Position numbers and translations under genes: made by a program. DNA of 47,379 bases from Oopsacas minuta (lineage: Eukaryota; Porifera; Hexactinellida; Lyssacinosida; Leucopsacidae). Under the pieces are notes generated by a model. It had not been told where the DNA came from. It did not search any database and worked only from the letters and a program-made list of their open reading frames with translations. The DNA lies in assembly GCA_024704765.1 (NCBI GenBank), contig JAKMXF010000102.1, positions 1 to 47,379 of the forward strand. Direction: 5' to 3'. Below are positions 23,254 to 33,853 of this stretch, one piece after another (position 1 is the first letter of the stretch; each line of letters begins with the position of its first letter).

Positions 23254-24503
23254 CTTACATTCTGCAGACTGAGCATCGAATTTCTTCTGCTTATCATCTG
23301 AAACAAATGGACAACTGGAGAGAGATAACCGTACCCTGAAATCTGCATTGGTGAAATTGGTAAATGAAAGAGGTGATGATTGGGATATGTATATCTCAGG
23401 AATACTATTTGCTTATCATGCAAGCATTCATGCTTCTACGAAATGTACTCCATTTCAAGCGATGTATTCTCGTACTGCGAAGCTACGAATTGATTTGTCC
23501 ATTAAACCTCCAAATCAATTGAGCAGGCGAACCCAAAAGTTTCACAAGCGTTTGGCATGATGCGGGATGCTATCAACGCCAAAATTAATCTTAACATCAC
23601 AAACGCATAGAAACATCAAAAAAGCGCAACTTTGATGACCGTCATTCTAATAGTAAAGTGTTATCACCTGGCACAACTGTGTACAAAAAAAACTGCTAGC
23701 AAATACATCGAATGGGATCGAAAATGGAACCACGCTGGATGGGTTATTATAAAATCATTGAGTTGCTAGATAAAGGATGTGCAATCCTAGAGATTATTAA
23801 CACAGGTAAGAAACTAAAAAATATATATAATATTGCAAATTTTAAGGTTTATGATTCAAATAACAAAGCTGAAGATGGTAAATCAAAGAAAAAGGAAAAC
23901 AATTTCAATATCACATTTTAAGATTAAGAAACTAGAGTGTACGGTTGAGCTAGCTTTAATTGGAGTTAAACAAGGAGTTAAACAATTCAACCCAAACAGA
24001 CTGTTTTTCTCTAATTTCCGCTGAATCTAGAAAAAATGTTGCCAATGTTCTCAACTTGAACATATGCAAGACCCAATACTTTGGAAAACCTGGCTACCTA
24101 TCTAAACCAGAGCAGATATACCGAACTAAAGGTGATGGTAATTGCTATTCCCGAATCAATAACCACATCCTAACAAGTCCAGAAGATAGCCATATAATAT
24201 TCGTAATAAACTTGTCCATCACATGAGTGGTAGTTTGAGTGAAACACTAAGAAAGTTTTTTCTCAAACGGTTACGAATTATGTCAGCGAAAGTGCCATTG
24301 ACTCCAGTGTTGTTTGGGCAACCGAGGCAGAAATACTGACCACAGCTAATCTTATTCAACATGATATCGTTATGTATGCGAAGAGTAGGGATTCTAAGGA
24401 ATGGCTTACATGCCCTGCATCTTTTACATTGACAAAAACAACAGAAACTACATTGTATCTGGAAAATTTAGCTGAACACTTCAACGTAGTCATTAATATA
24501 TAA
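23254..24503 (+). pseudogene. Ginger-like integrase C-terminal part plus OTU protease domain
   Basis: Integrase part: QTEHRISSAYH, then LVNERGDDWDMYI, then STKCTPFQAMYSRTA (23348-23480), the usual end of the retroviral-type integrase core. A C-terminal module follows: GSKMEPRWMGYYKIIELLDK and IYNIANFKVYD (23712-23870). OTU part: KGDGNCYSRI with the cysteine-protease signature GDGNC (about 24131-24160), SPEDSH, and in another frame SSVVWATEAEI, ANLIQHDIVMYAK and LYLENLAEHFNVV (to 24503), the distal OTU domain with its histidine. At least four frame changes make it inactive. I recall this pairing from Ginger1-type DNA transposons; that recollection is not checked here. Confidence 0.75.
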
Positions 24504-24670
24504 TGATGTTAGAAACATAGACAATATTTTTCCTATCTGTTCATTAGTACCCTAGATTCATTATTGTTTTCGCACAACTCAACACACCTTATATTCATTA
24601 TTGTATTAGCAGATGATTTAATAGAACTATTTGAACTATAAGCTCATTGGGGATATTTACGCAGGTTATA

Positions 24671-24851
24671 AACTAGGCTAGGCTAGTTTATACCCAAGAT
24701 GTTAATCTAGGCTAGGCTAGTTTATCCCAGGGGGTTAAACTAGGCTAGGCTAGTTTATACCCAGGGAGTTAATCTGGGCCCAGAAGGTATAATCTGGGCT
24801 AGCCCAGTTTAAACCTTGGGGTATATTCTGGATGGAGGTTAATCTAGGTTG
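24671..24851. repeat. 33-34 bp minisatellite, CTAGGCTAGGCTAGTTTA unit
   Basis: Three near-identical units containing CTAGGCTAGGCTAGTTTA and CCCA-G--GTT are followed by two or three degenerate units (CTGGGCTAGCCCAGTTTA and similar). Each unit contains internal direct and palindromic CTAG/GGCTAGCC elements. It lies 500 bp upstream of the PCCA 3' exon, so it is intronic if that exon is used. Confidence 0.85.
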
Positions 24852-25350
24852 CTACACCGAATTAAAACCACCGCAAACTACTGATGTCCAAGTTTTAAAT
24901 CCTCAATTTTACACTCCGAATATAATTTCGTTAAATGTTATGCCCTTAGAGGAGCGTCGGCGTTCTTAGTTTTCCCTCGGCGCCAGTCAAAGATTTCTCA
25001 TTGCTATAAATATTTCAAATTTCATTAATGTAAATCCCTAGCCTCCCCTAGAAAAACTCATGATCTAGATGTATATTATTACGCTTTATGATTTAATTTT
25101 GTGTGCCTTGTTAAACCCATTTTGAAATTATCGAAACCTAAGAAGTTCGATCTGAAATATTTGTGATATTCTTTACATATCGGTATCAATTCATTCTATG
25201 GTTCCGTCCATTTTGAAAAGTTCAGCTTTTGGTATCTATAAATTTCTTAATACGTACTTGACATACACATACACATTTACCTCCTAATTCTTATGGTAAA
25301 CTTTCCATTAACAAGAGACTATATTTTCAAATTTTGCTTTAATCTTGTAG

Positions 25351-26829
25351 TTAAAGGAAAACTATTCTTTAGCAAAGAGCGAAGCACAAAATAGTTTTGG
25401 AGATAACAGGCTATTGATCGAGAAATACATTCATAATTCTCGCCATATCGAGATTCAGATTCTATCCGACAATTTCGGGAATACCATTTCGCTGAATGAA
25501 AGAGAATGTTCAATTCAGAGACGAAACCAGAAGATTATAGAAGAGGCTCCTTCCACTTATGTTGATAATCAATTGAGAGCATTGATGTCAGCTCAAGCAA
25601 TCTCTCTTGCTAAATCTGTAGATTATAAATCCGCAGGTACCGTAGAATTTCTTGTTGATGAATTTCAAGGATTCTATTTTTTGGAAATGAATACTAGGTT
25701 GCAAGTAGAACATCCTGTAACTGAATACATAACTGGGTTCGATATTGTGAGAGAAATGATAAACATTGCTAAAGGGGAACCTTTAAGAATTACGCAAAAT
25801 CAGGTCCCAATGTTAGGCTGGGCAATTGAGTCTAGGATTTATGCAGAAGACCCTGTAAATTTCTTACCCTCCATTGGTAGAATTACTCAACAAGTTCTGC
25901 CTGATATTGATGGCAATATTTTACGATTTGATTGCGGTTTTACTTTAGGGTCTGAGATTACTATCCATTATGACCCTCTACTTCTAAAGTTAATTTCGTT
26001 TGGCAAGAATAGAGAGGAAGCAATTTCAAACTTAATTTTCGCATTAGATCAGTATATCCTCTTAGGTGTTAAAACAAATATTCCATTCATTTATTCAGTA
26101 TTGACGTGTTCACAATTTATACGAGGAAAAACTCATACAAATTTCATACCCGACGAATATCCTGGTGGCTTTACGGGATTAAAATTGAGTGAAAGTGACC
26201 AACACGCAATAAAAATGTGTGCATTTTTTATTTTTATCAATAGGAATACTTCTTTTGATGTCATTCCGCATTCAAAGATTTTTCCCTTCCCAACTTCTGA
26301 GATAAAATTATGGAATGTAATAATTTCTGGTGATCATTTGGAGAATTCCACTGTTATTGAAAGCGTTTCGGAGACAAATTACATCATTAAAGATTCTTTT
26401 ATTAAAGTTTCGGATGTTCAATTAATATGGAAGTTTTATGATCCATCACTTAATCTTCGAATCGGGCCTAATGTTTGGAATTTTCAATTCCTAAATTGTA
26501 ATCATGATTACATAACAATTGGCTTTAAAGGGGATATTCACCAATTTGAAGTACAAACCGTTAATGAATATGCTTCATCTCAGTACATTAAACCTAGGAC
26601 TGAAGATTCGAATTCCTCTTTCCTTACAGCCCCTATGTCTGGCAGAATTCATGATATTTTAGTGGATAAAGGGGATGATGTTATTAAAGGTAGCAGTTTA
26701 TTGATAATTGAAGCAATGAAGATGCATAACGTTTTAATTTCTCCTAATGAAGGGAGTATTAAGGAAATCAATTTTCGGATTGGTGATAATGTTGTTGATG
26801 GGGATTGTCTTTTGGAATTTGTGAATTAA
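25351..26829 (+). CDS. PCCA: propionyl-CoA carboxylase alpha chain, 3' exon (partial)
   Basis: Second and last coding exon, 492 codons plus stop, opening at the acceptor TTAATCTTGTAG and starting LKENYSLAKSEAQNSFGD in phase 0. It contains the rest of the ATP-grasp domain (LLIEKYIHNSRHIEIQI, LNERECSIQRRNQKIIEEAP), the biotin-carboxylase signature EMNTRLQVEHPVTE (exon residues 112-125), the BC C-terminal domain (WAIESRIYAEDP, LPSIGRI, HYDPLLLKLI), and the C-terminal biotinyl domain with EAMKM. The biotinylated lysine codon is 26719-26721. NERECSIQRRNQK and YPGGFTG point to PCCA rather than MCCC1 or pyruvate carboxylase. The enzyme carboxylates propionyl-CoA in mitochondria with PCCB. Its missing N-terminal part is the exon at 35736-36386, downstream rather than upstream. 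No frame breaks, so it looks under selection. Confidence 0.95.
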   Translation, partial: LKENYSLAKSEAQNSFGDNRLLIEKYIHNSRHIEIQILSDNFGNTISLNERECSIQRRNQKIIEEAPSTYVDNQLRALMSAQAISLAKSVDYKSAGTVEFLVDEFQGFYFLEMNTRLQVEHPVTEYITGFDIVREMINIAKGEPLRITQNQVPMLGWAIESRIYAEDPVNFLPSIGRITQQVLPDIDGNILRFDCGFTLGSEITIHYDPLLLKLISFGKNREEAISNLIFALDQYILLGVKTNIPFIYSVLTCSQFIRGKTHTNFIPDEYPGGFTGLKLSESDQHAIKMCAFFIFINRNTSFDVIPHSKIFPFPTSEIKLWNVIISGDHLENSTVIESVSETNYIIKDSFIKVSDVQLIWKFYDPSLNLRIGPNVWNFQFLNCNHDYITIGFKGDIHQFEVQTVNEYASSQYIKPRTEDSNSSFLTAPMSGRIHDILVDKGDDVIKGSSLLIIEAMKMHNVLISPNEGSIKEINFRIGDNVVDGDCLLEFVN

Positions 26830-26877
26830 AAATTTTTCCTAGTATATTCTGTAATTGCCAAATTTACATTTCTATTC

Positions 26878-26883
26878 ATTAAA
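26878..26883 (+). promoter_or_regulatory. candidate poly(A) signal of PCCA
   Basis: ATTAAA about 50 nt after the PCCA stop codon. It is the commonest variant of AATAAA. In AT-rich DNA such hits are frequent, so the call rests on position. Confidence 0.4.
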
Positions 26884-27195
26884 TTTGGATATAATATCGA
26901 AGATTGAAATCGTTTTTATAATTATATACTCTCCAACTAATTTAAGAAAGATTGTTCTCGAACATTGGATGATCACCCTATGATTTTTACAACGCTGATC
27001 CCAACTATCTAATTATTTTCCCACCATCAACCATTGTCTTTGAGAATGTGTTTTTCGTATATTTATTACATTCAGGGTGTATTCCAGGCCTATGCGACAC
27101 GCATATTAGCGCATAAATTTAGGCAAATATATAGGCCTACGAATATTTCTCTAAGCCATTAAATATTTCTCTCTATTTGTAGATAGAAACTCATA

Positions 27196-28503
27196 TAGAG
27201 TGGCCCATAAGTTCTGTCCTACAGATAAAAGGTCATAATTTTGGCAAAACTCACTGAAATGACTTAAAATCTTAACACAATAACATACACATTATTTGGA
27301 TAATAATATATATTAGGCTTATTCAGTATCCACCTTTTTTCTTAATTACAGCCCTAAGTCGTGAAGGAACCGCCTCTGCTGCAATTCGCATGGTTTCCTG
27401 AGGGATTTCACTCCAAGCACGTATTATTGACCGCTTCAGGGCCTCCAAATTTTATGGGATTTACAACAAGCCTTTGTTTATAATATAGACCAAACTGAGA
27501 AGTCTAGACGGTTAAGGTCCGGACTAGATGGGGGCTATTCCTGTTTGGAAATAAAGTCAGGAATTTCTGAGTGAAGCCAGCTTTGAGTGGTATTTGCTGT
27601 ATGAGCAGGGCACCGTCTTGTTGGAACAAAAAGGGTTTATTGTTAAACATTGACTTGCTAAGATCTTTGACTATAGGATTTAGAACAAGTTTTTGGTAAA
27701 TTTGAGCATTTATTTTTACCCCAGTTGTGATGAAAACTATTGGAGTCCGGCCAAGTGAGGATATTCCAGCCCAAACCATAACAGAACATATTTTCGGTGG
27801 TCTTTTTGCATATCTGTACTCCTCAGGGATGGTAGACGCTGTAGGAGACAATATTATGTCGTTTTGTTGATTATAAGCTTCCTCTATCGGAAATAATTTC
27901 TCATCTGAGAACAAACGTGATCAAGACCTTGGACAGCGAACCTGTCAATGAGACCTTTGCTTCTCTTCAGCCTTTTCTCCTTCATTACCTTTGAAAGATA
28001 GTGTACTTTACGTTTTTTAAATGAGAATAAACCCAGGTCTCTTTTGGTAATTCTTTGGAGGGAAGAACGAGATACTTTGAGCTCTGTAGCCATTTTTCTC
28101 ACCGATCGGCTGGGATTTCGCTACACACGACCTATTACGATTTTTCTCATCTTTGTTGTCGTTACAGATGCGGGACGACCAGTTGTGGACTTGTCAGAGA
28201 CGCCGCCAAGATCTTTATACCTATTAATGGTACGGTATACAAACTTTCGCCTCGTTTTAGGAATATTGAGAATTTTCAAAATTTCACTTTGATCTTTTCC
28301 CTTTTCGATATAATTCGATAATTGTCAACCTTTCCGTTTCCATCGAGGAATTTGTCTAGATAAAACTATGAGATGTTAAGATGAACTGTTTAGAATACTT
28401 ATAATCCTAAATAGAAGCTTGAAAGCAAAACCTATTACCTAGCTTTGCCATAAAATCTATGGTTATGTAGTAAAGTGTGGGACAGAACTTATGGGCCACC
28501 CTG
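27196..28503. mobile_element. complete mariner/maT-type element
   Basis: Left end TA-TAGAGTGGCCCATAAGTT and right end AACTTATGGGCCACCCTG-TA. Inverted termini are about 24 bp with a few changes, flanked by TA. Length is about 1.31 kb. It carries one minus-strand transposase gene. A relative with a different terminus (GGTGGCTCCAAAGTTCTGATA) is split between 29329-29496 and 42846-43154. Confidence 0.88.
27323..28343 (-). pseudogene. mariner/maT-type transposase, broken
   Basis: From an ATG at 28343 it reads an N-terminal HTH region (LTIIELYRKGKDQSEILKIL, then RRKFVYRTINRY, GRPASVTTTKM). Next are a second helical region (KMATELKVSRSSLQRITK) and the catalytic blocks: FSDEKLFPIEEAYNQQND (first D), VMVWAGISSLGRTP, FQQDGA (second D) and a degraded SPDL. 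The tail reads IPQETMRIAAEAVPSRLRAV and KKKGGY-stop. About 340 codons, full length. A stop lies near 28105, there is a frame change before FSDE, and the region after QQDGA is scrambled. The DD37D/maT label is an inference from the wording of the motifs. Confidence 0.85.
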
Positions 28504-29080
28504 TATATCTTAATATTAAATGTATTGTCAAGGCGTATGAAATGATTTAGAATCTATTTCTAGTCTTATGGCCTGAGAACTTGAAAACATGTTTACATTC
28601 CTTGCAAATTATATAGAAGACCTTATAGGTCAAGTGTAAATCATATTTATACCCTTAACAAATTAGAGATATGTATTTATCTGAACTTTTAAATTATTTT
28701 GTCTTAGATCGATTTATGAAGCAATATTAGTATAGTCACGGAACCCTATATTACCCGGACGTGACAAAGCCAAACCACAGTCAAAATGCATAGGCTGAAA
28801 ATTGTTAGACTGAAAATATGGTCAATTCTGTATTCTAGTCACTAAATTTGGTGTCTAACATAATCTTTGGGCGCTGAATCCAAAAATGACAATTTAAAGG
28901 TTCATAAACTCACTCCCCGCCCTAATTGGGGAAAAAGGCGTAATCACACCCAAATATGCTCAATTGCATATTTTTCTATTACGTCATCATATCACTAAAT
29001 TCGCAATTTCCTCTCAACTAGGAACAATATTCATGAACATATGATAAATAAATTGTTGACCTAAATATATATTACTATAA

Positions 29081-29165
29081 CACAGGTCAACAAGGTATTT
29101 TCATTACAGATCATCTAGGATTTTTCTAACGTGATTTTTTTTGTCCTGATTTCAAATCTGCTCTT
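29081..29165 (+). mobile_element. isolated terminus of the CACAGGTCA element
   Basis: CACAGGTCAACAAG at 29081 starts about 85 bp that resemble the left terminus at 31311 (shared CACAGGTCAACAA, ATTTTTCTA, TGATTT-AA--CTGCT). Just before it, 29053-29062 is the inverse (TTGTTGACCT). It is an orphan end of the unclassified transposon. Confidence 0.55.
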
Positions 29166-29177
29166 CGTTTTTATCTA

Positions 29178-29327
29178 CACTGCCTGGCCAAAAGTATTGG
29201 AACACCCTGCCACAATTAATACCTGAAACAAAGGGTATGCTCTCATAGTTGTATAAGCTAAAGATGATTTCAAAAAATGTTCAACATAAATATATCGTAA
29301 AACGAATGATAACAAGCTATTGTTCTA
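29178..29327. mobile_element. Tc1 element end
   Basis: TA followed by CACTGCCTGGCCAAAAGTAT, a typical Tc1 terminus related to the left end of the element at 12606. It is cut after 150 bp at the n at 29328, and no transposase sequence remains. Confidence 0.7.
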
Positions 29328-29328
29328 N
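29328..29328. other. single undetermined base (n), likely scaffold join
   Basis: Isolated n exactly between a Tc1 terminus on the left and a mariner-type terminus on the right, two elements that should each continue. Confidence 0.55.
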
Positions 29329-29496
29329 TTCCATGGTCAATCACAATTTTTTTTCGAAATAGAATACACCAAATTGAAATAATATTTGTTAGGAAGCGTA
29401 TAAGGTATGTCATGGGAGAGCAAACCATTGAGAATATTTCCTGGTAATTGTTGTATATTAATCATGATTTTGTATCAGAACTTTGGAGCCACCCTG
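29329..29496. mobile_element. mariner-type element end
   Basis: It ends GTATCAGAACTTTGGAGCCACCCTG followed by TA, the inverse of the terminus at 42846 (TA-CAGGGTGGCTCCAAAGTT). Only the non-coding end is present. Confidence 0.7.
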
Positions 29497-29639
29497 TATT
29501 CGGGCAAAATGCACCTAATTGTATTATCGTGAATAATATTATTGCCTCTAATTTAATGGAGTATTCCACTCGAGCCCTTGGAAGCACTGCTTCATCCCTC
29601 CGAAATCTACTTCATGGATTTATCTTTGTCCTTGTTTTG

Positions 29640-31190
29640 GTTTACTACATGAGAAATGGGCGAGAGACAAGATCATTTGTCGCATTTTACATCCTATAGA
29701 CCGTCCGGATCCAATAGAAGAATCCGAATATCTACTAGAGGTATTTTGACGAATAGCACTGTGGCTATCAAACACCTGAAAAATATACATGGAATTTCAA
29801 AACTTGATTATTATTCAAACCGAATGAGACGATTAAATCTGTAAATCTTGATGGATTTAATGTTGATTTGACGGGCAATTACAAAGTAAGCACAGTTATC
29901 TCACTAAGCATACAGTAAAAACCCTTAATCAATTATGAGCAATGTTTGCTCATTATGTCATATGTCTTAAATGTAGTTATACGTGATCTTCACGCACAGT
30001 CACAAATTTAAGGAGAGGGCATGCGTCAATTTATGAATTCAGCTGTTGTGTCTCCAATATAATTGGGTGGCGAATATTTAGGCCAAATGGTGGATTTATT
30101 GCGTGGAAGAATTAAAGACAAGCTCTTACTTATTGAAATTTGAAAACATGGTACTTCTAATTCTCAGGCTCTATTGATTTATGGCATTCGAAAGGGATTA
30201 TTGGCATTATTGTTTCTCATATAGAACCAATTACATTCCAACATACGGTTATTTTTATAGGAGTAGTAGAATTCACAGATTCACATCAGGAGAATTGACA
30301 TAGGGAAGATAAATGATATAATTCTCAATTCGAAATACCTGGTTGTGGAAACATTAGTGATCTTTCATATGCCGTATCACATGATAATTTTCCAAAGTTA
30401 CTGAAGGGAAACAAAGACTATTCATGCCGTTTGCCATACTATTTAAATGACTCCAAGTCATGAGTTATTTCAAGGAATTTCAAGATATCCCTATGTCAAC
30501 TTTATCACACGCGCTAGTGATATTATACAATCAGCTAGGAATATTATTGGACATTTTCATCATGTTTCGGATACCAATTATGGTTTCATTCAAATTTATT
30601 CTGGCCATGATATTCCTCAAAATGATCTTATACAAGATAACGACACAAGATGGGACTCATGACTTAATTTGTAGCTTGATAAATAATTTAATATTTTGAA
30701 TTATATGCCCTTCAACACCCTGGAAAATCTATGACTTAATGTATCCAAAGAGTAATTTTGGATTTTATGGAGTTCTATCCAAAAACAAATGGGTGACTAA
30801 ATTATTGCAAGGCGATTATCCCACAATATTAATACATCCATTCATCAAGTTTCTATTAAAATCTCTTAGTCCTGAACGCCCTATATTTATTGAGACTCAT
30901 TGCTTAAGTGTAATGCTAGACGAGGAAAACTTGAATGGCTAGTATTGAGTATGCCAATATTGTATCTAGTTCTTCTGTTGAGAGGTTGTTTAGTGCCGCA
31001 GGTAGAGTAGTTACCAGGTACAGAGCAAATCCTAAACCTGAGGGCGTAAAATTATATTAGTAGTTGATACAAATGAGGACTAATGGATGGAAGACTCGTG
31101 GGAAGGAACAAAAGGATACTTTCATGCAAACCTTTTTCAAAGAATTAGTAGGCAGAAGTTTTTCAAGTTGGCCTGTTTAAACAAAAGCAA
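29640..31190 (+). pseudogene. hAT-family transposase remnant
   Basis: In order on the plus strand: a degraded BED-type finger end (TNSTVAIKHLKNIHGISK, ~29750-29805); SARNIIGHFHHVSDTNYG and DLIQDNDTRWDS (30510-30662), the conserved TRWDS block; PFIKFLLKSLSPERP (30739-30942); and SSSVERLFSAAGRVVTRYRANPKPEGVKL (about 30975-31055), the hAT C-terminal dimerisation motif. Several frames are used and most of the catalytic core is missing. It ends near 31200, about 110 bp before the unclassified TIR element. Confidence 0.75.
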
Positions 31191-31669
31191 AAGAAGAATG
31201 ATAAATGGACAAAAATTTCGAGACTAGCATTTAGGAAATATCATTTCTAAAGTCTCAATTGGAGAAAATTTTATTAGGAATATTGCCATTTTTACAAATT
31301 CTTATAATTACACAGGTCAACAAATTTTCACTTATTTTTCTCATCAAGCAAAATGGGTATTTTTCTAGACCACCTTTTGTGCTGATTTAAACCCTGCTAT
31401 TCATTCCTCTCTAACACGTATACATTTTTATATTCTAGCTTGGAATTTTCGAATTCAATTCGAAATATTACATATTTTATTATCCTTACTTAGTGCTAGA
31501 AGTTGTTCAGCTAACTAATGTTACTTGTTATTTGAGTCTTAATCTGATTAATTCAATAATTCATTGAGTATCAAATTAGAATCTAACTATCTTGCAATAG
31601 AAAATTGAAAAAATTTCACATTTGTGAAATATATAAGTTGAATAAACAAAAAGAAAAAGGTTTAAGACG

Positions 31670-32705
31670 TCAAAAACGTTGAGAGTAAGAATTTCTTTTG
31701 TAAACTCTATTGGCTTCATCCCTGTATAACACCCAGCAATAGTCCGCCATCATACTGTCATTCCAGAACCTTGATATCGATTTTCCATTCTGAGAATGTC
31801 TTGGTGAAATCGTTCGCCCTGTTCATCGCTTACAGCACTAAGGTTTTCTGGAAAAAAATCAAGATGGGAGTGCAAAAAGTGTAATTTCAATGACATACGG
31901 CATCCCATGTTTTCATATGATTGTATTAAGTTTTTTACTCCCTCTATATACTCTGTTGACTTCATATTACCTAAAGAGTTTTCACAAATCCATTTGAAAG
32001 ATTTCCAAGCTGTGAATTCCTTAGCGGAAAGTATATTGTCAAATTCTTCATCCTTGAGAACTTCACTAATTTGTGGTCCAATAAATACACCCTCTTTAAC
32101 CTTAGCATCACTTAGTATGGGAAATTTCTCAACAATATAGCGAAACCCTGTAGAATGTGTTTTACCCATTGTTTTGACGAAAGTTTTCATCAATCCGAGT
32201 TTTATATGAAGTGGTGACAAAAAGATAGTATTAGGATCTACCCATAGTGTATATTCAATATTGAATGTTCCTACTTCAATATTTGTCCCCCTGGGCTAAT
32301 CACGCTTTTTGAAATGATCTATTGTTGTACCACTGCCCCATAAACAAAGAAAGCAACAATATTTGGTGGATCCTTGTTGCAGTCCCATTAACAGACCAAT
32401 GACCTTAAGATCCCCACATGTATTCCACCTGTATGTTCTATATTTGATTGCGGCCAAAACTTCTTCCAGGTCTATATGGGACTCCTTAAGATATACAGAG
32501 TGAACAATTGGAATTGCAGGATTTTTATTTCTGTTATGCAATAAAACGGATTTGAAGCTACGTTTCGATGAATCAATATATAGGCGCCAATCAGAAGATG
32601 AACGTCCCTGTGACAAACTAGAAAACAGCTCATCAATATCATTAGAATAACAGAGAGGACCATCAGCTGTAAAATATTGAGCCAAATCAAAATTTCGTTT
32701 ACGCT
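31670..32705 (-). pseudogene. putative transposase of the unclassified element
   Basis: A nearly continuous reading. Start region: FDLAQYFTADGPLCYSND; its own start codon is lost near the n at 32713. Then DWRLYIDSSKRSFKSVLLHN, WNTCGDLKVIGLLMGLQQG, KYCCFLCLWGSG, LSPLHIKLGLMKTFVKTM, CRMSLKLHFLHSHLDFFPEN, SDEQGERFHQDILRMENRYQ, and after a one-base shift near 31748 MMADYCWVLYRDEA, stop. One in-frame TAG at 32296 replaces an expected tryptophan. Proteins of this type are common as unnamed TE-derived ORFs in invertebrates (recollection). I infer an RNase-H-like transposase: YIDSS and CGDLK as candidate aspartates, EQGERFHQD as candidate glutamate, CCFLC with downstream HxxH-like positions as a zinc site. 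None of this is proven. Confidence 0.7.
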
Positions 32706-32712
32706 AGTGGGA

Positions 32713-32713
32713 N
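32713..32713. other. single undetermined base (n), likely scaffold join
   Basis: Isolated n near the 5' end of the transposase gene of the 31311-33059 element. The TIRs on both sides match each other, so the join itself may be right, but the 130-bp copy at 10514 begins beside another n. Confidence 0.5.
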
Positions 32714-33062
32714 TATTTCCCCTTAGTTTGTGAGTAGTTGATACATGCATGAATGTGAATAATTATATGTAAGAGCTAGGATAATAACTGATATTATCTT
32801 GGCATTAATCTAAAACATCGAAACGTTGATTGATTTCTGATGGCTATCATGTAAGAAGACAAAAAGACAGCCACTACCATAAAATAACAGGAAAAATTTA
32901 GGAAATACATAAAAATCGTTGACTTGTAATTGGAAAAAAAAAAACTGGACGTGCTGGAAAGAATCTGAAACCAGATTTGAATTCAGCGTAAAAAACTAGC
33001 TTAGAAAATGTCAATCTAATACTTGATGAGAAAATGAAGTTAAATTTTGCTGACCTGTGTTA

Positions 33063-33853
33063 TAGTTAAGACCCATTTATAGCCATTTCTTGAGAGAATA
33101 TCTTCGCTATCGAAATCTATTTGTGTCAGATCAATTTGGACACGTTCGAAAACACAGGATGTTTTAATGTGCTTGTAATGTCCTCGCTTGGAGAAGTGCA
33201 ATGGTAGGCAAGCAGATTTCACAATTCTACTCGGAATAGGTATTCTTGAAACGATAGTCTTCTGCACCCCAAATGTGGAAATGAGATTTTATAGATTTAA
33301 TAAGTGCTGTAAGTTTGGGGTGATTTAGTTTGTCGTGGTAGCATTCAATAACAATTTGTAACATTCCATCTGATAAAACAAGTTTCTCTCCTTTTTTCAG
33401 TAAGTAACCATTAACTGTGTTTCCTAAAGTATAAAATATAATTTTAAGATCTCGATTAGAAAACAGGCTCTTTGAATGAAATTTATCTTACCTTAAGAAT
33501 ATGCTCGTATAGTCTTTTCTGAATAAATCCTCTCTACAGTTTACGGTTTTCTTTGACTTTTGGTTTGATATTCTCAATTGACAACCTAATTAGTTATGTA
33601 TTGGCCCATTGCTTTTCGATGCTGTTTCCAACTTAAATATGTGATATGCAATACATACATCTGATCCTGAGAATTTTCGCCTTTTGTTCAGCAATACTCT
33701 CAAATCACCAAGAGTGAACATATCAGGTGAGATTTCGGAGACAAGAGGAAGTAATTCTGTCAGTTTCTTGGAAAGTTCACCATTAACTGTGCTTTCTTGA
33801 TCAAGGGTTTCTGGAGAATCTGAAAAAGATGTTTCGAATTCACATGCATCCAT
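33063..33853 (-). pseudogene. Ginger-like integrase, N-terminal part
   Basis: 33853-33590 reads an N-terminal segment (LSKKLTELLPLVSEISPDMF, LGDLRVLLNKRRKF). QKRLYEHILK follows, then a possible intron (GTAAGA near 33493 to TTTAG near 33427 on the minus strand). Then GYLLKKGEKLVLSDG and the integrase zinc finger: YHDKLNHPKLTALIKSI with both histidines and NCEIC with both cysteines. After a frameshift, FERVQIDLTQIDF holds the first catalytic D, followed by GYKWVLTI. The reading stops exactly at the TTA where the 31311-33059 transposon begins. The rest of this core is not found on the other side. Confidence 0.68.

Larger units (their letters stand above)
31311..33059. mobile_element. TIR DNA transposon of unassigned superfamily
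   Basis: The left end CACAGGTCAACAAATTTTCA and the right end, read inverted, CACAGGTCAGCAAAATTTAA begin termini of about 100 bp that stay similar inward (TTTTCTCATCAAG, GCTGA-TTAAA-CTG). Both sides are flanked by TTA (31308-31310 and 33060-33062), suggesting a 3-bp target duplication. The 1.75-kb element contains one minus-strand gene and the n at 32713. Other fragments are at 10514-10643 and 29081-29165. Confidence 0.75.

Noticed and set aside
29640-31190. A zinc-finger BED host gene
   Set aside because: Blocks lie in different frames and the catalytic core is missing. It reads as hAT debris.
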